From Psychrosphaera ytuae (GTDB lineage Bacteria > Pseudomonadota > Gammaproteobacteria > Enterobacterales > Alteromonadaceae), in assembly GCF_017638545.1 (NCBI RefSeq), contig NZ_CP072110.1, positions 2,728,001 through 2,792,000 on the forward strand: DNA of 64,000 nt, written 5' to 3'. The notes below the pieces were generated by a model, which saw nothing but the letters and a program-made list of their open reading frames with translations, was not told the DNA's origin and made no database searches. Of the stretch, positions 46,152 to 54,747 are shown one piece after another; the first letter of the stretch is position 1; the number at the start of each line of letters is the position of its first letter. The position numbers and the translations under genes were made by a program.

Positions 46152-48020
46152 ATGAAAATAAATCCCGAAAAAAATTTGTTTGGGTTGCTTTTTAGCCTGT
46201 TTTTCTTGAGTTTTTCGGTTGCTACGTATGCAAAAAATGAAACAAATTCATACCAAATGCTCATCGGCGGCTCGCTAAAAACCTGCTCAAGTTATTCGTT
46301 AAAGCAATGCCTCAAAACCGAAAATGCTTCAATCTCTGCTGCTTTAAAATCGGGCAAAAAAGACAGGCAGTTTCAGTTTAGCCACGGTGCTCTCGTGCGA
46401 ATTGAAACGCAATGGCCGCTAAGCTTGTATTTGCATGATCAAGTAGAGCCGGGGAAATCCCAAGTGTTAACTGCACTCAAGAAGATCAAACCAAGCAGCA
46501 AAGTGTTGTCACGCTATGACGTACTCGATGAGTTTGAAAAGGTCGCGCCCACGTTACTCGATTCGTTGTCAGATAGAGCCTATTACTTTGTGTTAGACCA
46601 ACTAGAAATAATGGTCGTGAATACCGAACTTGCAGGCCAACAAAATCAGCGCAATAAAGAAGTCGTTTTTTCTGAATTGAGCAAAGAAGCGGGAAGCCGC
46701 GAAATCTTAGCCGTGATCCAAGCGGTCGCTAAAAGTAGCAGCAAAAAGCGAATATTTTCTATCACTGCGTCAAGTCGTGATCCATACGAGTCAGCTGACT
46801 TTTATCAAGGGTTATTCGATACGCCGACACTTAATGAATATCAAGTTGTAAGTGAGTGGTTACCTCTGACGCCGGCGCTGGCAAAAGCGGTAAAGGGTAA
46901 TAACTGTGACAAGCTCGACGACTATCGTCAGCAACAAGGTACCTTCAACCGCGAGCAAGTTTATCCAGATTTGACTCAGGCCGAACATGCACTTTGTAAG
47001 CTCGGTATTGAAGGTATCAAAACTAAGTTACAAAGTGCCAGTGTGGTTATGTTGAACGGTGGTGATCAAAGTCTGACTCGACAGGTGTTTTTTGATGATC
47101 AAGGTAAAGCATATCCATGGTTGGAAGACTTGTTAGGTGTCCATATGCTGGTGGGGACTAGTGCCGGAACCGCGGTACAAAGTGGCGGTGAAAACCTTAT
47201 GGGTAGAGTACCTATGATCACCAATGGCAATAGCTTACAAGCTCTAAAAACCGGCGCACATTCAACGCCTGCTCCAAGCGCACGTTGCCAAGATGCTATT
47301 AACGCACAACAAGGTTTAACACATGACGCCAATGAGGCTCAAATAGATTCAGCGTGCTCAAGCCCATTACACCCAGACTCATTGACTTACTTGGCTGCGG
47401 GCGGGCTTGGTAGCTTTAAATTTGGTGTGCTGGATACTCATTTTAGTGAGCGCAACCGAGCAGCCCGTCTGTTTACTTTGTTGGCTGAGACCAATCAACG
47501 ACTGGGTTTTGGCGTTGACGAAACAAGTGCATTGTTGGTGGCCAATTCTGGCAATGGCCAAGCAGCAGAAGTAGCAGTGTTGGGTAAATCGGGCGTTGCG
47601 GTGATAGAGCCGATTCTTTCGGGCTCTTCAAGTGACGCTGGAACTGCTCAAAACGATTCGTTTTATTATTCTTATTGGCCTTCAGGTGCAAAAGCAAACT
47701 TGTCACTCGAGCAAGGCATTGTCGACGTGAGTCATCAGCAGGCGGTTAAAGAAAAACTCCGTCTTAGCTTGCCCACTGAGTTACCACCTCGGTTTGAAGA
47801 TATACTGACTAACGGTAAGTTACGCAGCTTAACTCAAGTTATGTGTATGACGAACAAGACCTCTTCTGAAGGGATACAAAGAGACGGCCTGACGACTTGG
47901 CAACTGTCTTTTGAAAAAACACCAGAGACACGTTTCACCTTATATTCGGTCGAAAAAAACCGCTGCGCGATTGAGCGTTTAAAAATCACCGTCAACAAAC
48001 TAAAACTACGCTTTGGCTGA
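46152..48020 (+). CDS. Exported cyanophycinase-like S51 peptidase (enlarged)
   Basis: An S51-family serine peptidase expected to cut cyanophycin into beta-Asp-Arg dipeptides. Catalytic residues: Ser337 in VGTSAGTAV, His430 in LDTHFSERNRAARL, Glu457 in FGVDETSALL. His-to-Glu spacing is 27, the same as in Synechocystis cyanophycinase (His174/Glu201 from memory). MLNGGDQSL is also conserved. At 622 aa it is about twice the usual size, with about 130 residues inserted after the first strand (MLIGGSLKT) and about 50 between Ser and His. The ATG at 46152 gives a clean signal peptide (ending VATYA); a frame from 46026 would bury it. Confidence 0.85.
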   Translation: MKINPEKNLFGLLFSLFFLSFSVATYAKNETNSYQMLIGGSLKTCSSYSLKQCLKTENASISAALKSGKKDRQFQFSHGALVRIETQWPLSLYLHDQVEPGKSQVLTALKKIKPSSKVLSRYDVLDEFEKVAPTLLDSLSDRAYYFVLDQLEIMVVNTELAGQQNQRNKEVVFSELSKEAGSREILAVIQAVAKSSSKKRIFSITASSRDPYESADFYQGLFDTPTLNEYQVVSEWLPLTPALAKAVKGNNCDKLDDYRQQQGTFNREQVYPDLTQAEHALCKLGIEGIKTKLQSASVVMLNGGDQSLTRQVFFDDQGKAYPWLEDLLGVHMLVGTSAGTAVQSGGENLMGRVPMITNGNSLQALKTGAHSTPAPSARCQDAINAQQGLTHDANEAQIDSACSSPLHPDSLTYLAAGGLGSFKFGVLDTHFSERNRAARLFTLLAETNQRLGFGVDETSALLVANSGNGQAAEVAVLGKSGVAVIEPILSGSSSDAGTAQNDSFYYSYWPSGAKANLSLEQGIVDVSHQQAVKEKLRLSLPTELPPRFEDILTNGKLRSLTQVMCMTNKTSSEGIQRDGLTTWQLSFEKTPETRFTLYSVEKNRCAIERLKITVNKLKLRFG

Positions 48021-48057
48021 TTAAGCTATGGGTAAAACAAGGCTCATATCGAAATAC

Positions 48058-48870
48058 CTAAAGTTTTAAGTAAAACTCGTTAGTGATGGCTGCAAAACTT
48101 GGATGAAAGTGGCCTTCGCTATCCCTGATGATGAGTTGAGAGTTGGGCGTGTCTAAATTCTCTGAGGTTAGTACCTTTGTCACATGTTTGTATCGTACCA
48201 AAAGTCGGTTGGGTGTTTTTGTTGGGTTGTGTTGTAACGAGATTATACTTGTTTTGGCTAGGCCTACATTAACCGCACATAAATCAAAACGTTTTGCCTC
48301 TTCAATTGGCAGAATTAATTCAAAGTGACCATCCTCGGCCAAATGACGTTTTACAGTCTCGGACAAGCTTTCAAAAGACAAACTATCGTTGTGGCGAGCA
48401 CGGTCTCTTGCTTGATCTGGACTATTCAATGAATTGCTGAAATAGGGGGGATTACAAATAATATGCTCGAATTTGGTAGCGTTGTTTTCAGGTGTTTGAC
48501 TCCAGTCATTGACGTCGGTCGTTATCACCGAAATCATGTCAGACCAAGGACTATTCTCAACATTAAACCTAGCTTGTTGGGCCGCTGCAGGGTCAAGTTC
48601 TAATGCGATAATCTTGATTTGCTGATTTTGGGTTAGCAGCTCTCTACGGTTCTGTGAATAGCGCTGCGCTAGCATCAAAGCTAACAGTCCTGTCCCTGTA
48701 CCAATGTCTAAAATGCGAGTCAAACCCAAATCACTCTCATCACATTTAGTATTAACTAGCTCTGCCCAAGCGCCCAAAGCGACACCGTCGGTGCTGACTT
48801 TCATGCCACACTTATCGTGCCAAAGGCTAAATTGTTTAAATTTGAAGTGACTAGATTGAGGACCTGACAA
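48058..48870 (-). CDS. trmN6: tRNA1(Val) (adenine37-N6)-methyltransferase TrmN6
   Basis: A SAM-dependent enzyme (YfiC in E. coli) that methylates N6 of A37 in tRNA1(Val). The start FKFKQFSLWHDKCGMKVSTDGVALGAWA is diagnostic; SAM motif ILDIGTGTGLLALMLAQR (about 51-68) and catalytic NPPY in HIICNPPYFSNSL follow. Length 270 aa is slightly above E. coli's. It is divergent from srmB with a 91-base shared promoter region, the same arrangement as in E. coli. Confidence 0.92.
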   Translation of the reverse strand: MSGPQSSHFKFKQFSLWHDKCGMKVSTDGVALGAWAELVNTKCDESDLGLTRILDIGTGTGLLALMLAQRYSQNRRELLTQNQQIKIIALELDPAAAQQARFNVENSPWSDMISVITTDVNDWSQTPENNATKFEHIICNPPYFSNSLNSPDQARDRARHNDSLSFESLSETVKRHLAEDGHFELILPIEEAKRFDLCAVNVGLAKTSIISLQHNPTKTPNRLLVRYKHVTKVLTSENLDTPNSQLIIRDSEGHFHPSFAAITNEFYLKL

Positions 48871-48902
48871 ACTAACGCTATCCGTTCGAGGTGAATTTCA
48901 GC

Positions 48903-48908
48903 TATAAT
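48903..48908 (+). promoter_or_regulatory. Candidate -10 box of srmB
   Basis: A consensus TATAAT, 54 bases before the srmB ATG. No good -35 is seen at 16-18 bases upstream. Confidence 0.4.
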
Positions 48909-48961
48909 AGCAAATCTTATTTTGTCCCCAAGACTTTAGTGTTTAATTACTTGGAAAACCC

Positions 48962-50185
48962 ATGTCATTTAGTGAATTTGATTTAGATCGTCGTTTAGAA
49001 AAAGGTATTAGTTCTTTAGGTTACAAAAAGCCGACCCGTGTTCAGCAGTCTGCTATTCCTGAAGCACTCGACGGTTTAGATATATTGGCGAGCGCACCAA
49101 CAGGAACGGGTAAAACCGCCGCTTTTTTGATCCCTGCCATTCAATACCTATTAGACTTTCCTCGTAATGCACCGGGTTTCGCTCGTGTGTTAGTACTTGC
49201 TCCTACTCGTGAGCTTGCATATCAAATTCACGAAGTGGCTGAAGCACTGTGTTCGTCAACAGATTTAAAAATTGGCGTGATCACTGGTGGTATCAACTAC
49301 GGTAGCCACAAAGACATTTTAGAAAAGAATAACGACATCTTAATTTCGACGCCAGGCCGTCTTTTAGAATACATGGACGCAGAGAGTTTTCACTGTGAAA
49401 ACGTTGAAATTTTGGTATTGGACGAAGCTGACCGCATGTTGGACATGGGCTTTAGAAGCTTCATGACGCGCATCGCAGAAGAATCGCGTAACCGTAAACA
49501 AACCATGCTATTCAGTGCGACCTTAGAAGGCCGCGGGATCATCGAGTTTTCACAAGGCGTTTTGACCGAAGCTGCTCGCATTGACGAAGACGCACCGCGT
49601 CGTGAACGTGGCAAAATTGTTCAGTGGACCCATTTAGCAGACGATTACGATCACAAATTCGCCCAGCTATTGCACTATTTACAGTCTGAGGACGTACAAA
49701 AATCTATCGTGTTTGTGAAGACGCGTGAGCGTTTAGACCAGCTTGTGCAACGCTTACAGGGCCACGAAATTTACGCGACTTACTTGCAAGGTGAAATGCC
49801 GCAAGACAGACGCATGAAAGCCATTGATAAAATGAAAAATGGCCGCAGTAAGGTGTTAGTCGCTACTGATGTTGCAGCTCGAGGCTTAGACATCACCGAC
49901 ATCACTCACGTGTTTAACTTTGATATGCCGCGTACTGCTGATGTTTATGTACACCGTATTGGCCGTACCGCTCGTGCAGGGGCGAAGGGCTACGCTGTGA
50001 GCTTTGTTGAAGCGCACGATATGGGCATTCTTAAGAAGATAGAAAGTTACACTAAACAAACATTCAAACACCGTAAAATCAAAGGATTAGAACCTAAGCA
50101 CAAAGAGGCTAAGGTACCGGTGAAAAAGAAAAAACCACACAAGAAAAAATTGGCCAAAGCAAAAGCGAAAAAATCCAAAAAATAA
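48962..50185 (+). CDS. srmB: ATP-dependent RNA helicase SrmB
   Basis: A DEAD-box helicase acting early in 50S subunit assembly. Motifs in order: Q motif (KKPTRVQQSAIP), Walker A APTGTGKT, PTRELA, TPGRL, VLDEADRML, SAT (FSATLEG), VATDVAARGLDI, and HRIGRTARAG. The C-terminal tail is rich in lysine (repeated KKKKPHKKK type), suited to RNA binding. 407 aa. The divergent neighbour trmN6 supports SrmB over other DEAD-box paralogues. Confidence 0.92.
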   Translation: MSFSEFDLDRRLEKGISSLGYKKPTRVQQSAIPEALDGLDILASAPTGTGKTAAFLIPAIQYLLDFPRNAPGFARVLVLAPTRELAYQIHEVAEALCSSTDLKIGVITGGINYGSHKDILEKNNDILISTPGRLLEYMDAESFHCENVEILVLDEADRMLDMGFRSFMTRIAEESRNRKQTMLFSATLEGRGIIEFSQGVLTEAARIDEDAPRRERGKIVQWTHLADDYDHKFAQLLHYLQSEDVQKSIVFVKTRERLDQLVQRLQGHEIYATYLQGEMPQDRRMKAIDKMKNGRSKVLVATDVAARGLDITDITHVFNFDMPRTADVYVHRIGRTARAGAKGYAVSFVEAHDMGILKKIESYTKQTFKHRKIKGLEPKHKEAKVPVKKKKPHKKKLAKAKAKKSKK

Positions 50186-50244
50186 CAACAAGGATTTAAC
50201 GCAAGCACAGGGCAATAAGAATACAAAAGTGCGAAGAGGTAAAC

Positions 50245-50766
50245 ATGAGCAGTGACAATGTAAAAATAGGAAAGCGCTTTGCGTATATCTTTTGGATACT
50301 ATTGATGATGATCATGTTTGCGTTTTTTTCGAATCAATTAGAGCTGCAAGACAACCCAAATCAGCGCCCAGAGAGTTTTGTTGATGGCAGCGAGACGGTT
50401 TTAATTTTAAAACAAAATCGCAAAGGTCATTACGTCACAAACGGTTATATAAATGGTCAAGAAGTGGTGTTTTTACTTGATACAGGGGCGACGGACGTCG
50501 CAATTCCAAGACAAGTCGCAGACCGTTTATTGTTAAACCAAGGCGCGCCAGTACGAGTCAGTACCGCAAACGGTGTCGCAACAGCCTATCGCACATCCAT
50601 CAATGAATTGGAAATAGGTAAGCTGTCACTACAAAATGTGCGTGCAACCATAGTGCCGGGAATGCCAGGTGAACAAGTGTTGCTTGGAATGAGTGCCTTG
50701 CGTCAAGTCTCGTTTAGCCAAACGGGCAATGAACTAACGATTAGATTTAATCGTTTTGATTATTAA
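50245..50766 (+). CDS. Membrane-anchored retropepsin-like aspartic protease
   Basis: A clan AA aspartic protease (173 aa) with a single N-terminal membrane helix (about 15-33) and a retropepsin-like domain facing the periplasm. The catalytic motif is FLLDTGATDVAIP (Asp about 82), and the second family block is ILGMSALRQVSF-like (LLGMSALRQV). Such proteins should act as homodimers because only one Asp-Thr-Gly is encoded. Substrate unknown. It lies between srmB and nadC on the same strand, 27 bases before nadC. Confidence 0.85.
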   Translation: MSSDNVKIGKRFAYIFWILLMMIMFAFFSNQLELQDNPNQRPESFVDGSETVLILKQNRKGHYVTNGYINGQEVVFLLDTGATDVAIPRQVADRLLLNQGAPVRVSTANGVATAYRTSINELEIGKLSLQNVRATIVPGMPGEQVLLGMSALRQVSFSQTGNELTIRFNRFDY

Positions 50767-50793
50767 AAAAATACCAAGAAGTAGGAAAGTGTC

Positions 50794-51639
50794 ATGTATC
50801 AATCTTTGATCCCAACTCAAGTTTCTCAAGCGTTGGCTGAAGATTTAAATCAACAAGGTGCCGAGGCTGACATCACAGCACAACTTATCCCAGCCGACAG
50901 ACAGGCTAGTGGACGTGTTATCACTCGAGAAGATGCGGTGATTTGTGGATTGGAGTGGGTTATTGAGACATGTAAACAAGTCAGCCCGGACATTAATGTT
51001 GAACTAAAGGTCAAAGACGGAGACGCAGTAAAAGCCAATGACACTTTGTTTACGTTTAAAGGTCCTGCCAGAGCCATTTTGACAGCAGAACGCACTGCAC
51101 TTAACTTCTTACAAACATTATCTGCTACCGCGACATCAACGGCTAAATACGTGGCTGAAGTTCGTGCTTTAGGCAGCACGACCAATATCTTGGATACGCG
51201 AAAAACCATTCCTGGGTTGCGCTTTGCACAAAAATACGCAGTAAAATGTGGTGGCGGGCAAAACCACCGTATTGGTTTATTTGACGCCTACCTTATAAAA
51301 GAAAACCACATCCAAGCCGCAGGTGGCATCACGCAAGCGGTGAGCAAGGCGCAAGAGTTAAACCCAGGCAAGCCGATTGAAGTTGAAGTAGAGAGCCTCG
51401 ACGAGCTGCAACAAGCCATTGATGCGGGCGCTAATATCGTCATGCTAGACAACTTTAGTGTTGAACAAACTCAACAAGCCGTCGAACTAGCTAATGGCCG
51501 AGTAAAACTAGAAGCATCCGGCAATATGGACGGTGACAAGTTTAAAGCTTACGCAGTACTTAACGTAGATTACATTTCGATTGGTGGTTTAACTAAGCAT
51601 GTTCAAGCGATTGATCTCTCTATGAGATTCGATGCTTAA
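50794..51639 (+). CDS. nadC: Nicotinate-nucleotide (quinolinate) pyrophosphorylase
   Basis: NadC converts quinolinate and PRPP to nicotinate mononucleotide in de novo NAD synthesis. Visible: substrate-binding TARK-type region ILDTRKTIPGLRFAQKYAVKCGGGQNHR, KENHI, IEVEVESLDEL, and the C-terminal ASGNM and ISIGGLTKHVQAIDLSMR phosphate-binding regions. At 281 aa it is full length. AGTAGGAAAG precedes the ATG. The nadC-pilA neighbourhood is common in Gammaproteobacteria. Confidence 0.96.
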   Translation: MYQSLIPTQVSQALAEDLNQQGAEADITAQLIPADRQASGRVITREDAVICGLEWVIETCKQVSPDINVELKVKDGDAVKANDTLFTFKGPARAILTAERTALNFLQTLSATATSTAKYVAEVRALGSTTNILDTRKTIPGLRFAQKYAVKCGGGQNHRIGLFDAYLIKENHIQAAGGITQAVSKAQELNPGKPIEVEVESLDELQQAIDAGANIVMLDNFSVEQTQQAVELANGRVKLEASGNMDGDKFKAYAVLNVDYISIGGLTKHVQAIDLSMRFDA

Positions 51640-51714
51640 TAAGTCTTTATTACACTTTATTAACCCTTTTTTACCCCTTTTATTACCCATTAAGCCTCCA
51701 CAAATTCACTATTG

Positions 51715-51739
51715 AAGTGGCGCTTTGGCGCCACTTTTT
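51715..51739 (+). terminator. Terminator after nadC
   Basis: AAGTGGCGC-TTTG-GCGCCACTT with further T bases, about 75 bases after nadC. The remaining bases to 52168 (pilA leader) are AT-rich; I find no clear sigma54 -24/-12 pair and no tRNA. Confidence 0.85.
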
Positions 51740-52168
51740 CAAACTCCCGTTCACGCCTTGATTGCTCGTTAAAATTGGCTACATTAATTGTTAATTAATT
51801 TAATACTCTCGGTATCGCTTATTAAAGTTTAATACGTGTTCGCCGATACACATTGGCGCTAGGTAATGAGCCTAAATGTAGAATTAGAAAGCGAATTAGG
51901 GCTTGCAATCGATTACCGAAATGGTGTAAAAATCACAAGTGGCTGTTTTTCGTATTCAGCGTTATTCAATGGATTTAAATATAAGCTGTTGAAGTATATG
52001 CGAAATCTAAAAACTGTCGGATAAATTGTCAGTGTCCAAAGTTAAGACGGATTGCTTGTTTTTAACGACGAAATTGATTACCAAGCAGTAATTAATTTCG
52101 AAATGGTCACAATGGAATAAATTTAAAACTACAACAATTTCATGAAAATACATATCAGGAGTATGAAT

Positions 52169-52666
52169 ATGAAAAACCGTCAACAAAAGGGTTTCACCCT
52201 TATTGAATTAATGATCGTAATCGCGATCATCGGTATCTTGGCATCAGTAGCGGTTCCACAGTACCAGACTTATACATTACGTACAGAAGCAACAACTTCT
52301 GTCGCAGCTAGTATGCGTCCAGTGCAAAATGCTATTTCAGAGTTTGCAGCATTAAATAATGCACTTCCTTCTGATACTGATGATTTGGCTTCTGTTGGCT
52401 TTGTTGATTCATCAGGTACTAAATTTACTGCTTTGACAGACTTAGGTGGTTCTGGTGATATTCAAAAGATTGCGTTAGCTGCTCCTTCTGCTACATCTGG
52501 AGATGCAACTCAGGAGATGACAGTTACATTTACAAATGGTGCAGATGAGCCAGCTGAATTTGCAGGTAAAACTGTGATTATCACAGCAACGCTAGCGAGC
52601 GGTGTTGTGTCTTATGAAGTAACAGGTGGCACTCTTGCTGCTCAATACCGTCCACGTATTGGTTAA
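52169..52666 (+). CDS. pilA: Type IV major pilin-like protein (cysteine-free)
   Basis: A type IVa prepilin (165 aa). The leader has eight residues ending KG, cleaved before FTLIELMIVIAIIGILASVA; mature Glu5 is present. The hydrophobic N-terminal helix is followed by a globular domain rich in Ala, Thr and Ser. No cysteine occurs anywhere, so the C-terminal disulfide loop typical of type IVa pilins is missing. The ATG at 52169 is chosen because AGGAGT ends six bases earlier; ATGs at 52142 and 52163 are badly placed. It lies first in the pilABCD cluster with its own terminator. Confidence 0.9.
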   Translation: MKNRQQKGFTLIELMIVIAIIGILASVAVPQYQTYTLRTEATTSVAASMRPVQNAISEFAALNNALPSDTDDLASVGFVDSSGTKFTALTDLGGSGDIQKIALAAPSATSGDATQEMTVTFTNGADEPAEFAGKTVIITATLASGVVSYEVTGGTLAAQYRPRIG

Positions 52667-52686
52667 TATAAAGTGACCATTATGGT

Positions 52687-52712
52687 AAAGGCCACTTTTA
52701 GTGGCCTTTTTT
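52687..52712 (+). terminator. Terminator after pilA
   Basis: AAAGGCCAC-TTTTA-GTGGCCTTT then T bases, 20 bases after the pilA stop. It separates abundant pilin mRNA from pilBCD. Confidence 0.92.
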
Positions 52713-52939
52713 GTATTTAGCTCTCTCTAAAGTGGCCTATACCTACTCCTCCTTAATACTAAAAAAATTCACCTCGTGCTCTAACCTTTTTTGATCCGAC
52801 TCCCCCTAAACAATCCCCACCCAAATCCCGACCTGATTTTTGCAAAATAGCACCAAGTTTCATTAACAAACGGTTGCCTATACGTCTTAATGTCTCCATA
52901 ATCTTTATTAATAATAATCAGGATTAGTTTATTGGATTT

Positions 52940-54643
52940 ATGCCGTATACGTATAAAGGTGCGCTGTTACGCCAGCTCGTGAGCCATCAACTCATATCGG
53001 ACGATGATGTTGAAAAGGTCAAAAACAACCGCAGTAATTACCATTCCATGGCCGAGACCTTGGTTGCGGAAAATGTGATTTCGCCAGAAAACCTTGTGCT
53101 CTTTGCTAGTCAGCGCTTTGGCGTGCCTAGGTTTGACATCACTCAGTTTGACCTATCGCAAATCCCTGAAGACGTCAAAAACGAAAAACTGATCACCAAA
53201 CACCAAGTTTTACCTGTTGGCAAAAAAGGCCGAACGCTATTTTTGGCCACCAGTGATCCCTCTGATATTTCAGCTCAAGAAGACTTCGAATTTAATACCG
53301 GTTTGCAAACTGAGTTCTTAGTTTGTGAGCCAGGTAAATTGTCGGACATGATCCACAAAGCGTTTTCTTCGATGGAAGAAGGCTTAGGCGTTGATGAATC
53401 TGACATGATGGAGCTGGCCGACTTAGAAACTGAGTCGATGGACAACAACCAAGATGCACCAGATGAGTCGGACAAAGACGACGCCCCTATTGTTGTTTAT
53501 ATCAATAAAATTTTAATGGACGCGATTCGTCGTGGTGCTTCGGATTTACACTTTGAGCCTTACGAAAAAGAATACCGGATCCGCTTCCGAGTCGATGGTA
53601 TTTTAACTGAAGTTGCTAAGCCGCCATCGGCACTCTCTGGTCGTTTAGCAGCTCGTATAAAAGTTATTTCTAATCTCGATATTGCCGAAAAGCGCAAACC
53701 ACAAGATGGTCGCATCAAACTTAAGATCTCAGCTAAAAAGTCGATAGACTTTCGTGTCAGTACATTGCCGACGATTTGGGGTGAAAAAGTCGTAATGCGT
53801 ATCTTGGACTCGTCTAGTGCCATGTTGGGCATTGATGTGTTGGGTTACGAAGAAGAGCAGAAAAAGCTCTATATGGAAGCGTTAGCTCAGCCACAGGGAA
53901 TGATTTTGGTTACCGGTCCGACAGGTTCTGGTAAAACCGTTTCATTGTATACCGGCTTGAATATCCTCAATACCCCAGAGCGCAACATAAGTACCGCCGA
54001 AGATCCTGTAGAAATTAACTTAGCCGGTATCAACCAAGTTCAAATGAACAACAAGGCGGGGTTGGACTTCGCTTCGGCACTTAAAGCTTTCCTTCGTCAG
54101 GATCCGGACATCATCATGGTGGGTGAGATCCGTGACTTAGAAACCGCCGAAATTTCTATCAAAGCGGCGCAGACAGGTCACTTAGTATTGTCTACTCTGC
54201 ATACTAACTCAGCTGCTGAAACCCTAACTCGTTTGGCCAATATGGGTGTTCCATCCTATAACATAGCCAGTTCGGTATCGCTGATCATCGCTCAGCGACT
54301 TGCTCGTCGACTTTGCTCTAAATGTAAAGAGCCAGAGAAAGACTTGCCTGAAGAAGCGTTACTACAAGAAGGTTTTACCGCAGAGCAAATTTCGTCTATG
54401 ACTTTGTTTAAGCCTGTGGGCTGTAACGACTGTACTGGTGGTTATAAAGGTCGTGTCGGTATTTATGAAGTGTTAAAACTCAGTGAAGAAATGCGCGGTA
54501 TTATCATGGAAGGCGGCAACTCGTTGGATATTGCGCAACAAGCTGAAAAAGAAGGCATGAATAACCTGCGTAAGTCAGGCCTGTTAAAGGCGGCCGCAGG
54601 TATGACAAGCCTTGCAGAAGTAAACCGTGTTACAACATCTTAA
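52940..54643 (+). CDS. pilB: Type IV pilus extension ATPase
   Basis: A hexameric cytoplasmic ATPase that powers pilus assembly (567 aa). N-terminal MshEN/GSPII_E domain (about 1-150); catalytic GspE domain with Walker A VTGPTGSGKT (about residue 330), an Asp box, Walker B region IIMVGEIRDLETAEI, and His box TGHLVLSTLHTNSA. The zinc tetracysteine CSKCKEP...CNDCTGGYKGR is present. The upstream gap (52713-52939) has no recognisable feature. pilC follows after 104 bases. Confidence 0.95.
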   Translation: MPYTYKGALLRQLVSHQLISDDDVEKVKNNRSNYHSMAETLVAENVISPENLVLFASQRFGVPRFDITQFDLSQIPEDVKNEKLITKHQVLPVGKKGRTLFLATSDPSDISAQEDFEFNTGLQTEFLVCEPGKLSDMIHKAFSSMEEGLGVDESDMMELADLETESMDNNQDAPDESDKDDAPIVVYINKILMDAIRRGASDLHFEPYEKEYRIRFRVDGILTEVAKPPSALSGRLAARIKVISNLDIAEKRKPQDGRIKLKISAKKSIDFRVSTLPTIWGEKVVMRILDSSSAMLGIDVLGYEEEQKKLYMEALAQPQGMILVTGPTGSGKTVSLYTGLNILNTPERNISTAEDPVEINLAGINQVQMNNKAGLDFASALKAFLRQDPDIIMVGEIRDLETAEISIKAAQTGHLVLSTLHTNSAAETLTRLANMGVPSYNIASSVSLIIAQRLARRLCSKCKEPEKDLPEEALLQEGFTAEQISSMTLFKPVGCNDCTGGYKGRVGIYEVLKLSEEMRGIIMEGGNSLDIAQQAEKEGMNNLRKSGLLKAAAGMTSLAEVNRVTTS

Positions 54644-54667
54644 TTTGTCTTAATACGTCTTAATAAG
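54638..54667. repeat. Three tandem 10-bp TCTTAAT repeats at the pilB stop
   Basis: TCTTAATTTG, TCTTAATACG and TCTTAATAAG run head to tail with period 10 and include the pilB stop codon. Confidence 0.6.
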
Positions 54668-54705
54668 GTAGTTGCGCAAGACAAGTTAAAACCAAGGCCC
54701 TAGAG

Positions 54706-54741
54706 CCAGGAAAAATACTAGGAACAAAACTAGGAAAAAAA
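54706..54741. repeat. Three 12-bp AGGA-containing repeats before pilC
   Basis: Three imperfect units of the form CTAGGAAnAAAA (first unit CCAGGAAAAATA). Each contains an AGGA Shine-Dalgarno-like core; the last lies about 10 bases before the pilC ATG. Confidence 0.6.
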
Positions 54742-54747
54742 CAAAAT

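Noticed and set aside
51740..52168. Possible tRNA, small RNA or sigma54 promoter in the pilA leader
   Set aside because: No cloverleaf and no GG-N10-GC sigma54 pair could be found by eye; the region is AT-rich without further structure.
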